From NCBI RefSeq assembly GCF_000003815.2, contig NC_049982.1, positions 15,108,769 to 15,172,768 of the forward strand: a stretch of 64,000 bases of DNA. The letters are read 5' to 3'. Below are positions 39,197 to 50,108 of the stretch, piece by piece. Position numbers and translations under genes: made by a program. Source of the stretch: Branchiostoma floridae. Its lineage: Eukaryota; Chordata; Leptocardii; Amphioxiformes; Branchiostomatidae. Below the pieces are notes generated by a model. The model saw nothing but the letters and a program-made list of their open reading frames with translations, searched no databases and had not been told where the DNA came from. The first letter of the stretch is position 1. The number at the start of each line of letters is the position of its first letter.

Positions 39197-40507
39197 TCCA
39201 GCAAGGTTATACCAGTCATGTCAGCAGCTAGGTTTTACCAGTCATGTCAGCAGCTAGGTTATACCAGTCATGTCAGCAGCTAGGTTATACAGGCCATGTC
39301 AGCAGTTAGGTTATACCAGTCATGTCAGCAGCTAGGTTATACAGGCCATGTCAGCAGCTGGGCTATATCAGTCATGTCGGCAGCTAAGTTATATATCAGT
39401 CATGTAAGCAGCTAGGTTATACCAGTCATGTCAGCAGCTAGGTTATACCAGTCATGTCAGCAGCTAGATTATACCAGTCATGCCGGCAGCTAGGTTATAC
39501 CAGTCATGTCAGCAGCTAGGTTATACCAGTCATGTCAGCAGCTAGGTTATACCAGTCATGTCAGCAGCTAGGTTATACCAGTCATGTCAGCAGCTAGGTT
39601 ATACCAGTCATGTCAGCAGCTAGGTTATACCAGTCATGTCAGCAGCTAGGTTATACCAGTCATGTTAGCAGCTAGGTTATACCAGTCATGTCAGCAGCTA
39701 GGTTATACCAGTCATGTCAGCAGCTAGATTATACCAGTCATGCCGGCAGCTAGGTTATACCAGTCATGCCGGCAGCTAGGTTATACCAGTCATGTCGGCA
39801 GCTAGGTTATACCAGTCATGTCAGCAGCTAGGTTATACCAGTCATGTCAGCAGCTAGGTTATACCAGTCATGTCAGCAGCTAGGTTATACCAGTCATGTC
39901 AGCAGCTAGGTGATACCAGTCATGTCTGCAGCCAGGTTATACCAGTCATGTCAGCAGCTAGATTATACCAGTCATGTCTGCAGCTAGGTTATACCAGTCA
40001 TGTCGGCAGCTAGGTTCTCCAGTCATGTCAGCAGCTAGGTTATACCAGTCATGTCAGGAGCTAGATTATACCAGTCATGTCAGCAGCTACGTTCTCCAGT
40101 CATGTCAGCAGCTGGGTTATACCAGTCATGTCAGCAGGTAGGTTATATACCAGTCATTTCAGCAGCTAGGTTGTACCAGTCATGTCAGCAGCAAGGTTAT
40201 ACCAGTCATGTCAGCAGCTGGGTTATACCAGTCATGTCAGCAGCTAGGTTATACCAGCCATATAAGCAGCTAGGTTATACCAGTCATGTCAGCATCAAGG
40301 TTATACCAGCCATGTCAGCAGGTAGGTTATACCAGTCATGTCAGCAGGTAGGTTATACCAGTCATGTCAGCAGCTAGGTTATACCAGTCATGTCAGCAGC
40401 TAGGTTATACCAGCCATGTAAGCAGCTAGGTTATACCAGCCATGTCAGCAGGTAGGTTATACCAGTCATGTCAGCAGCTAGGTTATACCAGTCATGTCAG
40501 CAGGTAC
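39197..40507. repeat. 26-bp minisatellite, about 50 copies
   Basis: The unit is GGTTATACCAGTCATGTCAG followed by CAGCTA. Most copies are 26 bp; occasional ones have TA insertions (ATATATCAG, TATATACCAG) or missing bases (GGTTCTCCAG). Variants such as GGCAGCTA, AGCAGGTA and CCATGTAAGCAG cluster, indicating local amplification. The open frames within it are by-products of the repeat. Confidence 0.95.
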
Positions 40508-41837
40508 GGTGGCAGAGAGGTGATGGTGCAGGGAGACCAGATGATGGCTCCTCATGTGTAAAAACCCATTTAACATATGAAAAATTATTGACAAGGCGAA
40601 GACTTCCTGCCAAATGACTGCCTGGGGTGAAAAGGGCAGGGAGGTTTTGTGGACCATGTCAATCTCCATCTGTGATATTCAATGTTGTATTAGGGCTATG
40701 ATGAACATTTCTCTGGAGATGTCATGATCTTTCAACAGTGATTAATTAGATATGGGAGTGGTCGACAGCTAGTGTGAAAATCTATTGGTAGACAGGTCAA
40801 ATGTGAAAAATGGTATCCCAGGACACATGCTATACTTTCTCTTCCAAATTCCACTTTGTTTTTTTCTCTATACATGTGAGGTACTTAAAAACAGTATCTA
40901 TTCAAAGAATATGATCTTCAGCATGAACCCAGGACATACTTAAACCCACCTTAAGACTACCATATGTGTATAAATAATATCTGTCAGAACCTGTCATAAT
41001 TTCTGCACTGATTTGCTTTTTATTGATTATTCATACATGTATTTATTCCCTTGCCTTATGGGGTAAATCATATCACATAAATTTATTTTATCTCTTTTAG
41101 ATGTTCTTTTTCACTGTTGAATTATAATACTTGACTGGTAATTCCACGTACAAGTTTAGAATTAGCTATAAAGTCTGGTGCTTATTTGTATAACATGAAG
41201 CTATCTCTGAAGCAAAAGTGAAATTTACAAAGTGTAATATGCAGATATAACTTAAAAACATTATCTTTAAAGATAATCATACTCCAAACTGATGCTAATG
41301 CCACAGCTTTTCTAGATGTCTAAAATCTCAAATAGTCCTTTTGTACAATTATTATGTTATTTCAAATCTTAGAAATGGTGAAAGAGGCAGCATTTACCTT
41401 AACCATAGTTGACTATACCCATGACTTCTTCTTCCCTCATCTAAAAGCTTGTACCTTTATTGCACCTCTATTGAGACTTTCCAATAATCAATAAAGCTGT
41501 GCAGTGCTGGTTAGCAGGAGGCATATGACCAGGAGAGGGGGATTTCAAAATCTATCCAGTCCCAAGTTAGTGTAGGGGCCACTCATTTATGGCTTGACTC
41601 TAGTGACAGTAAGGAATACATTTGATGATGCTTATGATAATGTGGATGGACAGACCCAGGTTTTCATGATACAAGAAGGATGCAAAAGACATGTATGGGG
41701 TGATTGGCTGTTCATGCAGTATACGTTTGCAACTTGCATGCTTGTGTACATAGACAGATGATTAAGAATATGATTAATATAATATTTGTGAAATGATGTA
41801 GAACGACCCTTGCTTAACATGGGAAGCTTATGTTTAA
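40508..41837. other. CpG-depleted non-coding stretch
   Basis: AT-rich, nothing recognised. Confidence 0.55.
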
Positions 41838-42047
41838 AGTGTCCATTGTGCCAGTGTGGGTGCCACAAGCCCCATCTGGGGCTGGACAATACCCGATACT
41901 GCCTCCCCGCGGCGGGCAATGCTTGAACAGCTCGTGCATCTACACGTGAAATTGGAACATGTGGCCGCCACCGCTGCCAAACGCACCGACCCATCCATCA
42001 TAGCACCCCCCGGGCCTCCCGCAATATGCAAGATGATTCCATTTTAA
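41838..42047 (+). CDS. Possible exon fragment with helix and proline-glycine end, unrecognised
   Basis: A CpG-rich island of about 200 bp in CpG-poor DNA is open on the + strand from after TAA at 41835 to TAA at 42045. It contains a helix-like AMLEQLVHLHVKLEHVAATA followed by IIAPPGPP. The acceptor-like TGTGCCAG ends at 41854. No convincing donor exists on the right. The opposite strand is also open, so the coding strand is uncertain. Confidence 0.22.
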   Translation, partial: SVHCASVGATSPIWGWTIPDTASPRRAMLEQLVHLHVKLEHVAATAAKRTDPSIIAPPGPPAICKMIPF

Positions 42048-43302
42048 ACATTAAAAAGGCTAAAGCAACTAGAAAGGCCGACATTTGCTTAAGAGCAAAT
42101 ACAGCATATTTCAGCCATACCCCTTCCCACGCAACATTGGACTGTTCCAAATCACCCCTGCGCAAAAATGGAACATCCTCTTAACAGTACATTATCCCCC
42201 AAAGTGGACTGGTATTGTGAATTGATTCCAGGTAAAAACAGAGCTTGCTTCTATTTTTCAGAAAATGACAATAATCACACCTTCCATTCAGAAAATTTTC
42301 ATCATGACTGAAAATTGTTGAATGACTTCATGTAATGTCATTAACAATTTTCAGTACGATAACTAGGTGTAAGTTTAAAAAAGTATAAGCTCCTTGTGAT
42401 GTGGGTACATTTATTATTGCAGTGAACTTTTTTTATTCAAGTAGGGCATACGATTTAATAATTATCAAGCAGGTGCAGGTACTGTAGGAGCGTTTGTTTT
42501 CTTCAAGCTGTAAAACTGTTAAACTGTTTTACTTTGTATGCAATCAGCCATCGAGCCTATTCTTATTTTAGTTTAACAACTTCCTGCCAGACCCGGAAGA
42601 TACGATTGAACCTTGTTCGAGGATTTATTTTCGTCTGTCTGGTCAGTCTGTTCATACCCTCGAGGCTGGCACTGAGAGTGTTTTATTGGGCTGAAACTCT
42701 GGCAGTTTAAAGTTACTTACAATTTAAATGTTCAACTTCAAAGTTTATGTCAAACAACAACAGCACTAGGAAATGTGGCCACTATAGACAGGTGGTCACT
42801 ATAGAGAAAATGCTGATCTATTGATTAGGAGCCATACGTTACACATGATCATTAATCATATAAACATTGCACAGGTAAGCCAATTGTTTAGATGTACAAT
42901 TAAGTTCAAATAATTCTGAAGAGAAATATTGATGAGAAAATAATCATTCTCGCCACTGTCTAACTTATAATTACGTATCAAAACTAAACGCAGATTTTCT
43001 AACTAACGCACCTTTCCCCGACTTCATCAAAGGACCGCCGGCTATCAATCAAACACGGCTGTTGATTAGACTTAGAGTTTCAAACAGCCATGTGCTGTGT
43101 GCCAGTTGACAGCGAACTTCATGCTACGTGATGTTTTACATTGCTTGGACCTTCTTTCCTACAGCGGTGCTTCTACAAAATATTTAGACTGTAACACTGA
43201 GTCCCACATGTTTTATAGAATAGAATTTGACGCAGAACAGCGTTTTTTGCTGGGTATTTTTCTTGAAACATGTTCGTGGGAATATCAGCGAGGCGGCGAC
43301 GT
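42048..43302. other. Non-coding stretch leading into a CpG-bearing island
   Basis: CpG reappears from about 42.55 kb. A short frame at 43097-43342 has no recognised product. Confidence 0.5.
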
Positions 43303-45420
43303 AGGGATATCAGACCGTCAACAAAAGTCTCACGGCGGCTAACGGCGCATCGAAGATACTAGCGCTATAAATAAGCGCTTCAACTAAGGATGGCAACCCG
43401 TACAATATTTTTGTATACTGTTGAGCTAAGTAAAGTTTGTTGTTTATGAGGTTTTAGTTGTCTTTGAAGCTTTGACCCGAAATATTTTAAAGTCAAACTG
43501 CTGAAGAGAAGTAAGTGACTGCTACGATTATCGTAGATATGGCCCTAAAAAAACTGATAAAAGAAGCCTTCTCAATAGTCTAAAATGCAAGAGCTTCCGG
43601 GGGGGCTTCGCCCACCTGGGTCCCCCCCCACAGTGGCCCTGCCCCTGGACCCCGCCAGGGACATTCGGCGGCCCCCGGACCCCTGTCCGACGCTTTGAAA
43701 AAATCCTGGCGAGAAGTCTGTACGGCCTGAGTCTTCAAGTTAACGTATTGTGTGGTCCCGCTTATGAATATTAATTAGCCTTCGCTTTCCTCTTCGCTGA
43801 TTGGCTGAACCATTAATTGAATTAACTCTTCCTGCCGGCTAGACGCAGGTGCAGATGTCGGCTCTGTGGGGTGAACGTCCGAAAGATCATGGCATGGAGA
43901 ACGAAAGAAAACCAATTTCCCTTAAAAAAAGTGCTGTAATTAAGCCTTTTACAGTACTTTAAGCCAAAAATTTTACTTGGATCATTTTACCAACTATCTT
44001 ATGCCTATCTATACCAAATGTTACTCATACCAGGGTACAGGGGTGCAAAATATACCGTTATAAGACCGCCAACAACAGTCGCACGGAGCTAACAGCGCAG
44101 CGAAAATACCATCGCTAGCGTTTCAACTTCGGATAACAAGTTATAAGTACTGTTGAACTCAGTAACATTAAAGTTTGTTTTTAGTTGCCTTTGACGGTTT
44201 GACCTGAAATAGTGTTACGCTAAACTCCTGAAGAGAAGTTAAGTGACTGCTGCGATTATCATAGATATGCCCCTAAGAACTGATACAATATAAAGCCTTC
44301 TGAATAGTGTAAAATGCGAGAGCCTTAGGCGGGCTTCGCTCCCCCTGGCGGGAACACTGCTATATACGGGATCATGAGGCCCCGCTTATGAATATTAATT
44401 AGCCTTTGGCCTCCTCTTCGCTGATTGGCTAGGTCTTTGATTCAATCAACTCTCCGGCTGACGCGCACAGGTGTGGCTCTGTGCTGGGTCACCGAAGGTC
44501 ACGTCAGGAGGCCAAAAGAAAACAAATTTCCCCTCAGAAAAGTGCCAAAATTAATCATTTTAAAGTTGTTTATGTCAAAAATTTGACTTGAATCTTGTTA
44601 CCAAGTATCTAATGCCTATCTATACCAAATTTCAGGTCATTTAATTGTAATACCAGGGTACAGGAGCCAAAAGTGTCCTTTTTTGGTAAAAAATTGGCCA
44701 AAAATCGCAAAAATAAGCATTTTGTTGCACTGTACACCAAAAGTGTTATTGAATTTATATGAAGGGATTATCAAGGCACATCTGTGTCAAATTTCAGCTC
44801 ATTCGGTTGCAATACCAAGGTACAGGAGCCAAAAGTGTCCTTTTTTGGTCAAAAATTGGTCAAAAAATCGCAAAAATAAGCATTTTGTTGTACTGTACAC
44901 CAAAAGTGTTATTGAATTTATATGGGGGCATTATCAAGGCACATCTCTGTCAAATTTCAGCTCATTTGGTTGTAATACCAGGGTACAGGGGCCAAAAGTG
45001 TCCTTTTTTGGTCAAAAATTGGTCAAAAAATCGCAAAAATAAGCATTTTGTTGTACTGTACACCAAAAGTGTTATCGAATTTATATGGGGGCATTATCAA
45101 GGCACATCTCTGTCAAATTTCAGCTCATTTGGTTGTAATACCAGGGTACAGGGGCCAAAATATACAGTTTTGGTCTAAAATTGACCAAAAAAATCTCAAT
45201 AAAATCATTTTAGAGGCAGATATGAAAAAACTGAGAAAAACGCATCAAGGTATTGGCCCATTCTACCCCTGTGCCAAATTTCAGGTCATTCGGTCCAGGA
45301 ACGGCAGAGATGAATCACTTTGAAGATTTGACAGGAGAAAGAAGAAAGAAAGAAAGAAACATTACGAATACAATATATTTCACCATACTATGTATGGCTG
45401 AAATATAACAAATATAGCAG
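43303..45420. repeat. Composite tandem repeat: two ~600-740-bp units followed by a ~162-bp array
   Basis: A unit beginning ATCAGACCG...CTCACGG (about 43303-44042) is repeated, diverged, at about 44050-44664. Both contain CTTATGAATATTAATTAGCC, CTCTTCGCTGATTGGCT, a GGGCTTCGC GC-rich hairpin, and an end in TACCAGGGTACAGG. From 44666 the end portion is amplified as units of 162-163 bp starting at 44666, 44828, 44991 and 45154. The sequence then runs into CCAAATTTCAGGTCATTCGG, a GAAAGAAAG tract and a small hairpin near 45380-45410. CpG is normal here though depleted on both sides. I read it as a transposable element with internal tandem growth. Confidence 0.7.
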
Positions 45421-47400
45421 AGAATCAGCAGAAGCCTTCACTTCTTACTGCTACAGGAGCCTTCTGATGAAATAATTTATGGGGTTGAGCAGCAGGGTAA
45501 ATGTTAAAGAAACCTTGACCATATTGGTAGTATGGCAATTGTAACTGTGTAGCACAGGAATATGCAAGTAAGATCAACACATGTTTCTATGGTAAGAAGT
45601 AGGAGATGAAACAATGGTAGTTAAGTTGAATGCCAACTCCCTGTGCACCTCTATCTAACCAGCAGCAGGAGCTGTCTGCACCTTCTGACATTTCATATCA
45701 TATACACATGTTCAGCACCAAATCCAATGTGAGGAGACTCTCCCACTGACACCAGCTCCATGGGATGCTGAATGGTACAGAGGTGTCGGTTATCATGTCT
45801 GGCTGTAGCAGTGATGCACCGCAGATAGTAAATGTGTTTTGAAGACGTATGTGTGGAAAACCAACACAAGCTACTGGAATTAAAGAAATTCAACACAACA
45901 CAACAACAAAATGAATTCAACCTAAATGTATGGGTAAAATACCAAGTATCTTTTATTACATCATGTTGACATGTATAAACAAAACATAAGGAACAGTTTT
46001 AATTGCAGTAATCAACATAAAATGCAACATAAACATATCTAGTTGACAAGAACACATTAATATTTCTCTTTGAGCTACCAATAGTATATAAAAAAGAAGG
46101 AACACAAGAAATGTAAAATGATAGCTTCGACAACATCATAAAACTAAAAAAGAAAATTACTATGGTAAAGCAAATGTTGTTTTGATTACAGTTTGAAAAT
46201 TGCCATTTTCACTGCTTCCAGCTAGTAGCTGTCTTTGATTCTCCCTCAAATCCCTCATGACTGTGAGACAGAAAAATCTGCTTGGATGATCAACCAAATC
46301 AATCTCAATAAAGAACTCTAAATGTATGTTGAAATATGCCCTGATGTGCCCTATAAGATATTCCACTAAAAAGTCATGAATCAACGAAATATTTTTAACC
46401 CTTATACATAGACAATACAGGTTGTTGATGAGCACAACCCTCTGTCCTGCTCTGCTCAACAATGGTGTATAAGATAAAAAAAACTTAATGTACTTGTAGT
46501 ACCCATGTAATATACATACTGTAATGATCTACAGAAATTCAGCTATCCATACTGCAGTTATTAACAATTTCACTGATACTATTAGCCACCACGTAAATGC
46601 CATCATCTGACTAACAGCAGTGCATATTTCAGCACCATGGACAGATGATGAAGCAATGATTCAGATGCTGCTAAGTTTTGTGCCTTTGTTGAGCTTAGTT
46701 TCAATCTACACCATTATTACTTTTTGTTGTGTCTTCCATGTTAAGGATTACCTTTTCCACCACTTGCTTTAGTACCATTTGTTTGACATTCATGTTCATA
46801 TTTTTAGCTGTAACCTTCTCCATATCATGGATAATTTGTACTGGGAACATCATATGCCAGCAGGGAGAAGGTTGCCCTAATGTTTCAAATTACAAAACCC
46901 ATTTCTTATTTCATGCCCTTCATTTCTGCTCCATAAGAAATGTGACTTAGTGTAAAAAGGTAACGTATCATAAGTATCATGGCATTAAACTAATCACAAG
47001 TATTGTACAACACCAGAACCATTTACATATGAACCTCACAAACACAGGTATATGCATGTTCAAACTGCATGTATATACCTATATATGTATATGCATGCAA
47101 GTTCATATGCCTATGTATGTACATGCATGCTATTAAGTCAAGCTATTAAGTATAAACTGTGGGGCAGCTTTAAACTTTAAAATTCAAACTCTAGGGCAGT
47201 ACCTTTGGAAGACCCCTCAATCCACAATCATGTAAGTCATCAGTGAAAGTTCAAAGATTATGGGTTGTTTCTGAAAAAAGTGACCACAGGTCAAAATTTG
47301 CCTTCCTGTGAGGTGCTGGTGTGAATGACAGAATCTAATATAAGGACAGTCCTGTGACTATGGTAGCATTAAATACTTCCAACAGCTAAAATTGCAGCAG
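45421..47400. other. CpG-depleted non-coding stretch
   Basis: AT-rich, with an ATGCATG/TATATAC-rich patch near 47045-47130. No gene recognised. Confidence 0.55.
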
Positions 47401-47672
47401 AAGTCTTTCACCGGTTCCCATTGATCAATGGATTGATCCAGAAACCCGCCCTGTTTGATCATGGTTCTTTTTCAAACACCTCCGTCAAAAACAGCTCCAG
47501 TAGGACAGAACTGGCCACCACTGCTAATTACCTGATAGTACCGCCTGACTTCCTATCAGTACAGGCCGACTCCCAGAAATCCTATCAGAACAGGCCAAAA
47601 GAATGCGTCCCCGTCTTTGTTGAAGGCTACATCCACTGGGTACAGTCATTTGAGGAGGGGGTGTGGATATAG
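47401..47672 (+). CDS. Possible exon or pseudogene fragment, unrecognised
   Basis: An open frame follows GCAGCAG and runs about 90 codons to TAG at 47670-47672. It includes LATTANYLIVPPDFLSVQAD and VPVFVEGYIHWVQSFEEG. The codons favour C or G in third position (CTG, GCC, TAC, GTC, CAG), unlike the AT-rich surroundings. No clear donor precedes the stop; a strong GTAAGG lies at about 47680, just after it. This could be a terminal exon, a retropseudogene piece or chance. Confidence 0.25.
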
Positions 47673-48241
47673 TTGTGGTAAGGGTGATATGATTTCAGCT
47701 GCATAACAGCTGCATGCATGCTCATGACAAAAACGAAATTGAGAAGAAAGCAGCTTGGGCACTCACAGAGAGGAAACTTGTACTACATGTCAACTATAGG
47801 ACCCTTCTAAAAGTCCGCTAGTGCAGAGATGCATTTCTTACTACTTTACACATGAATCCTTCCCACTAACAAAGTAATGCTATGCAGCAGCTCTCCCTCC
47901 CAAAACAACTATATTTGGTATTCAAATACAATTCAGTCTCTACAACTGGATAAAAAACCAATTTACTTTTGGACGTTTTGAGTGGCCTTATCTTCAGCAT
48001 CACTAGAATGAACTGGCAGATTCAATGCAAGTACAGCTAACTAGAAACTCAATCCCTGGATTTTTAACCTTCATAAACTATACTCGGTGGGTGTAGTATT
48101 CAACAAAGAAGGCATAGCATTTTTTCTTGGCCATTTCTGTCCCACTGGGGCTGTTTTTGATGGAGGTGTTTGAAATAAAAGGGGTGTGTTTTTTTATGAT
48201 ATGGCATGCGACAGGATCGGCCCATTGCTGTACCATTTCAG

Positions 48242-48406
48242 TTTTATGGAGAAATTATCAAAATTAAAGGTTCAACAGGGAATGGAAAAGGTGGGGACGA
48301 GGCCACAAATATTGACCATCCCATTTTGAGAATTTGCACTAGCCCTAAGACTGCCTTCACACGACACGTTGTTTACCCATGGATGTACCTAACACAGCTG
48401 CAGCAG
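48242..48406 (+). CDS. Possible internal exon of an unrecognised gene
   Basis: The segment is preceded by TACCATTTCAG and followed by GTGAAC. It is exactly 55 codons, phase 0 at both ends. It begins F-Y-G-E-I-I-K-I-K-G and ends V-V-Y-P-W-M-Y-L-T-Q-L-Q-Q. It has several CpGs in a CpG-poor region and a mixed codon choice. I do not recognise the protein. The Y-P-W-M string is discussed among the rejected items. Confidence 0.27.
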
Positions 48407-48879
48407 GTGAACAGGTGGGGCCGTGACAGCTGAGGATTTCTTCACTGTTTGTCTGAAACACACAAAAAACAGTCACTCAAAAACTCCAGTAAACATACAT
48501 GTATACATTACATTTTAAAATCAACAAACATCAAATGGCTTCCTCTCCTGTTGGCTATACTTAGGGAATTCTGAAAATGAAATTGAGAACTGCAGCATGT
48601 TTCTAATAGCATTTCAGCACCAAAATGTCTTCTTAAAGCAGGCGTTTCCAGGCCAAGGGGCCTACTACTGCTACAAAATCTACATTCCTCTCAATCTCAC
48701 CCTGTGTGTTTTTGCTATATCACCTCTAAACTCACCCACTGTTAGCTCATGTTGCATAATCCCCACTATTGCATCCTTTAGAGTAATTAAACTCGAGCTC
48801 CACAAACTCATACCTTCGCCAAATGATTTTACCTTTACAACTGGTGTATTAATTGTTTGTCATCAATTATTCAAATGAT

Positions 48880-49560
48880 TCCATCATTTGCATAAATTAT
48901 GCATAGATTATATCAGCTGATCCTCCATTATGCATAAATTATATTAGTTGATCCTCCGCCTAAATAACAGACATACAAAATCTATGTTCAGAAAGAAGGC
49001 TTCAATCACATTTTCTGATTATTAATACAGATAAGGTCCTCATTTGCATAATTAAAGTTCAATGATGTCCGCCTGTATATAACTTCCAAATGCCACAAGT
49101 AAGAAATTCTGGTAATTTTCTCATTGATTATATTTATCTATCAACATTCTTCTCTTTCTCAGTTACAAATATGACTTTGCATACCAAGAATCACAATGGT
49201 CCATTTATCTCTTTTTCAGTTATTCTCCTTCAAAGTCTGAAACTAAACCGGCTCCTGCAGTTTCAAAACAAACCACTAGGGGGCCCAAACATACACCACT
49301 TACTCTCTACCCCAAGAGCTGTCTACCATTAAAAATTGCGACATGTCTAGAACTTGAGATATCAAACCTGGGAGTTCCACTGCAGTATCATAGCAAGGCA
49401 CTAGGGAGTCAAAAATCTAATTGTTTCATGGTCTCATCAAGATCTAACCACATACCAAATATCAAGACAATCCACCCAAGCATTCTCCAGTTACGCTAGT
49501 CTTCTACAAACACACACACATACCTACAAACACTACCCCAAATATAACCTTTTCGGCAAA
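48880..49560. repeat. Interspersed repeat related to 35230-35400
   Basis: It contains CATTTGCATAAATTATGCAT-type blocks near 48885-48960, CTCATTTGCATAATTAAAG near 49040, and ACCAAATATCAAGACAATCC...CAGTTACGCT...CAAACACACACACATACC at 49450-49530. The internal part is not recognised. It immediately precedes the 35-bp minisatellite. Confidence 0.5.
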
Positions 49561-49572
49561 GGTAATGGACTC

Positions 49573-50108
49573 TGTGGGTACCAAAAGGAGCACTGGTCCA
49601 TCACTACTGTGGGTACCAAGAGAAGCACTGGTCCATCACTACTGAGGGTACCAAGAGGAGCACTGGTCCATCACTACTGTGGGTACCAAGAGGAGCACTG
49701 GTCCATCACTACTGTGGGTACCAAGAGGTGCACTGGTCCATCACTACTGTGGGTACCAAGAGGAGCACTGGTCCATCACTACTGTGGGTAAAAAGAGGAG
49801 CACTGCTCCATCACTACTGTAGGTACTAGAGAAGCACTGGTCCATCACTACTGTGGGTACCAAGAGGAGCACTGGTCCATCACTACTGTGGGTATCAAGA
49901 GGAGCACTGGTCCATCACTACTGTGGGTACCAAGAGGAGCACTGGTCCATCACTACTGTGGGTACCAAGAGGAGCACTGGTCCATCACTACTGTGGGTAC
50001 CAAGAGGAGCACTGGTCCATCACTACTGTGGGTACCAAGAGGAGCACTGGTCCATCACTACTGTGGGTACCAAGAGGAGCACTGGTCCATCACTACTGTG
50101 GGTACTAA
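49573..50108. repeat. 35-bp minisatellite, about 15 copies
   Basis: The unit is GGTACCAAGAGGAGCACTGG followed by TCCATCACTACTGTG. Units are highly similar; one near 49820 has lost one base and a few carry single changes. All three + frames stay open over long stretches, which yields a 35-residue super-period if translated. There is no start context or splice evidence for expression. Confidence 0.95.

Noticed and set aside
40051-40377. 108-codon frame with Y-Q-S-C-Q-Q repeats
   Set aside because: It is a by-product of the 26-bp minisatellite; unit length variation breaks the register elsewhere.
44683-45178. Overlapping frames of 119 and 139 codons
   Set aside because: They arise from a 162-bp tandem repeat whose length is a multiple of three; the peptides are repeat by-products.
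48380-48406. Y-P-W-M string near a splice-donor-like site, resembling a Hox hexapeptide
   Set aside because: No homeodomain is encoded downstream anywhere in the window, and the residues around it do not match a Hox paralogue. A four-residue match is easily chance.
39197-50108. Short regular repeats that could be mistaken for CRISPR arrays (26 and 35 bp)
   Set aside because: The units are contiguous with no unique spacers, and the sequence is eukaryotic. They are minisatellites.
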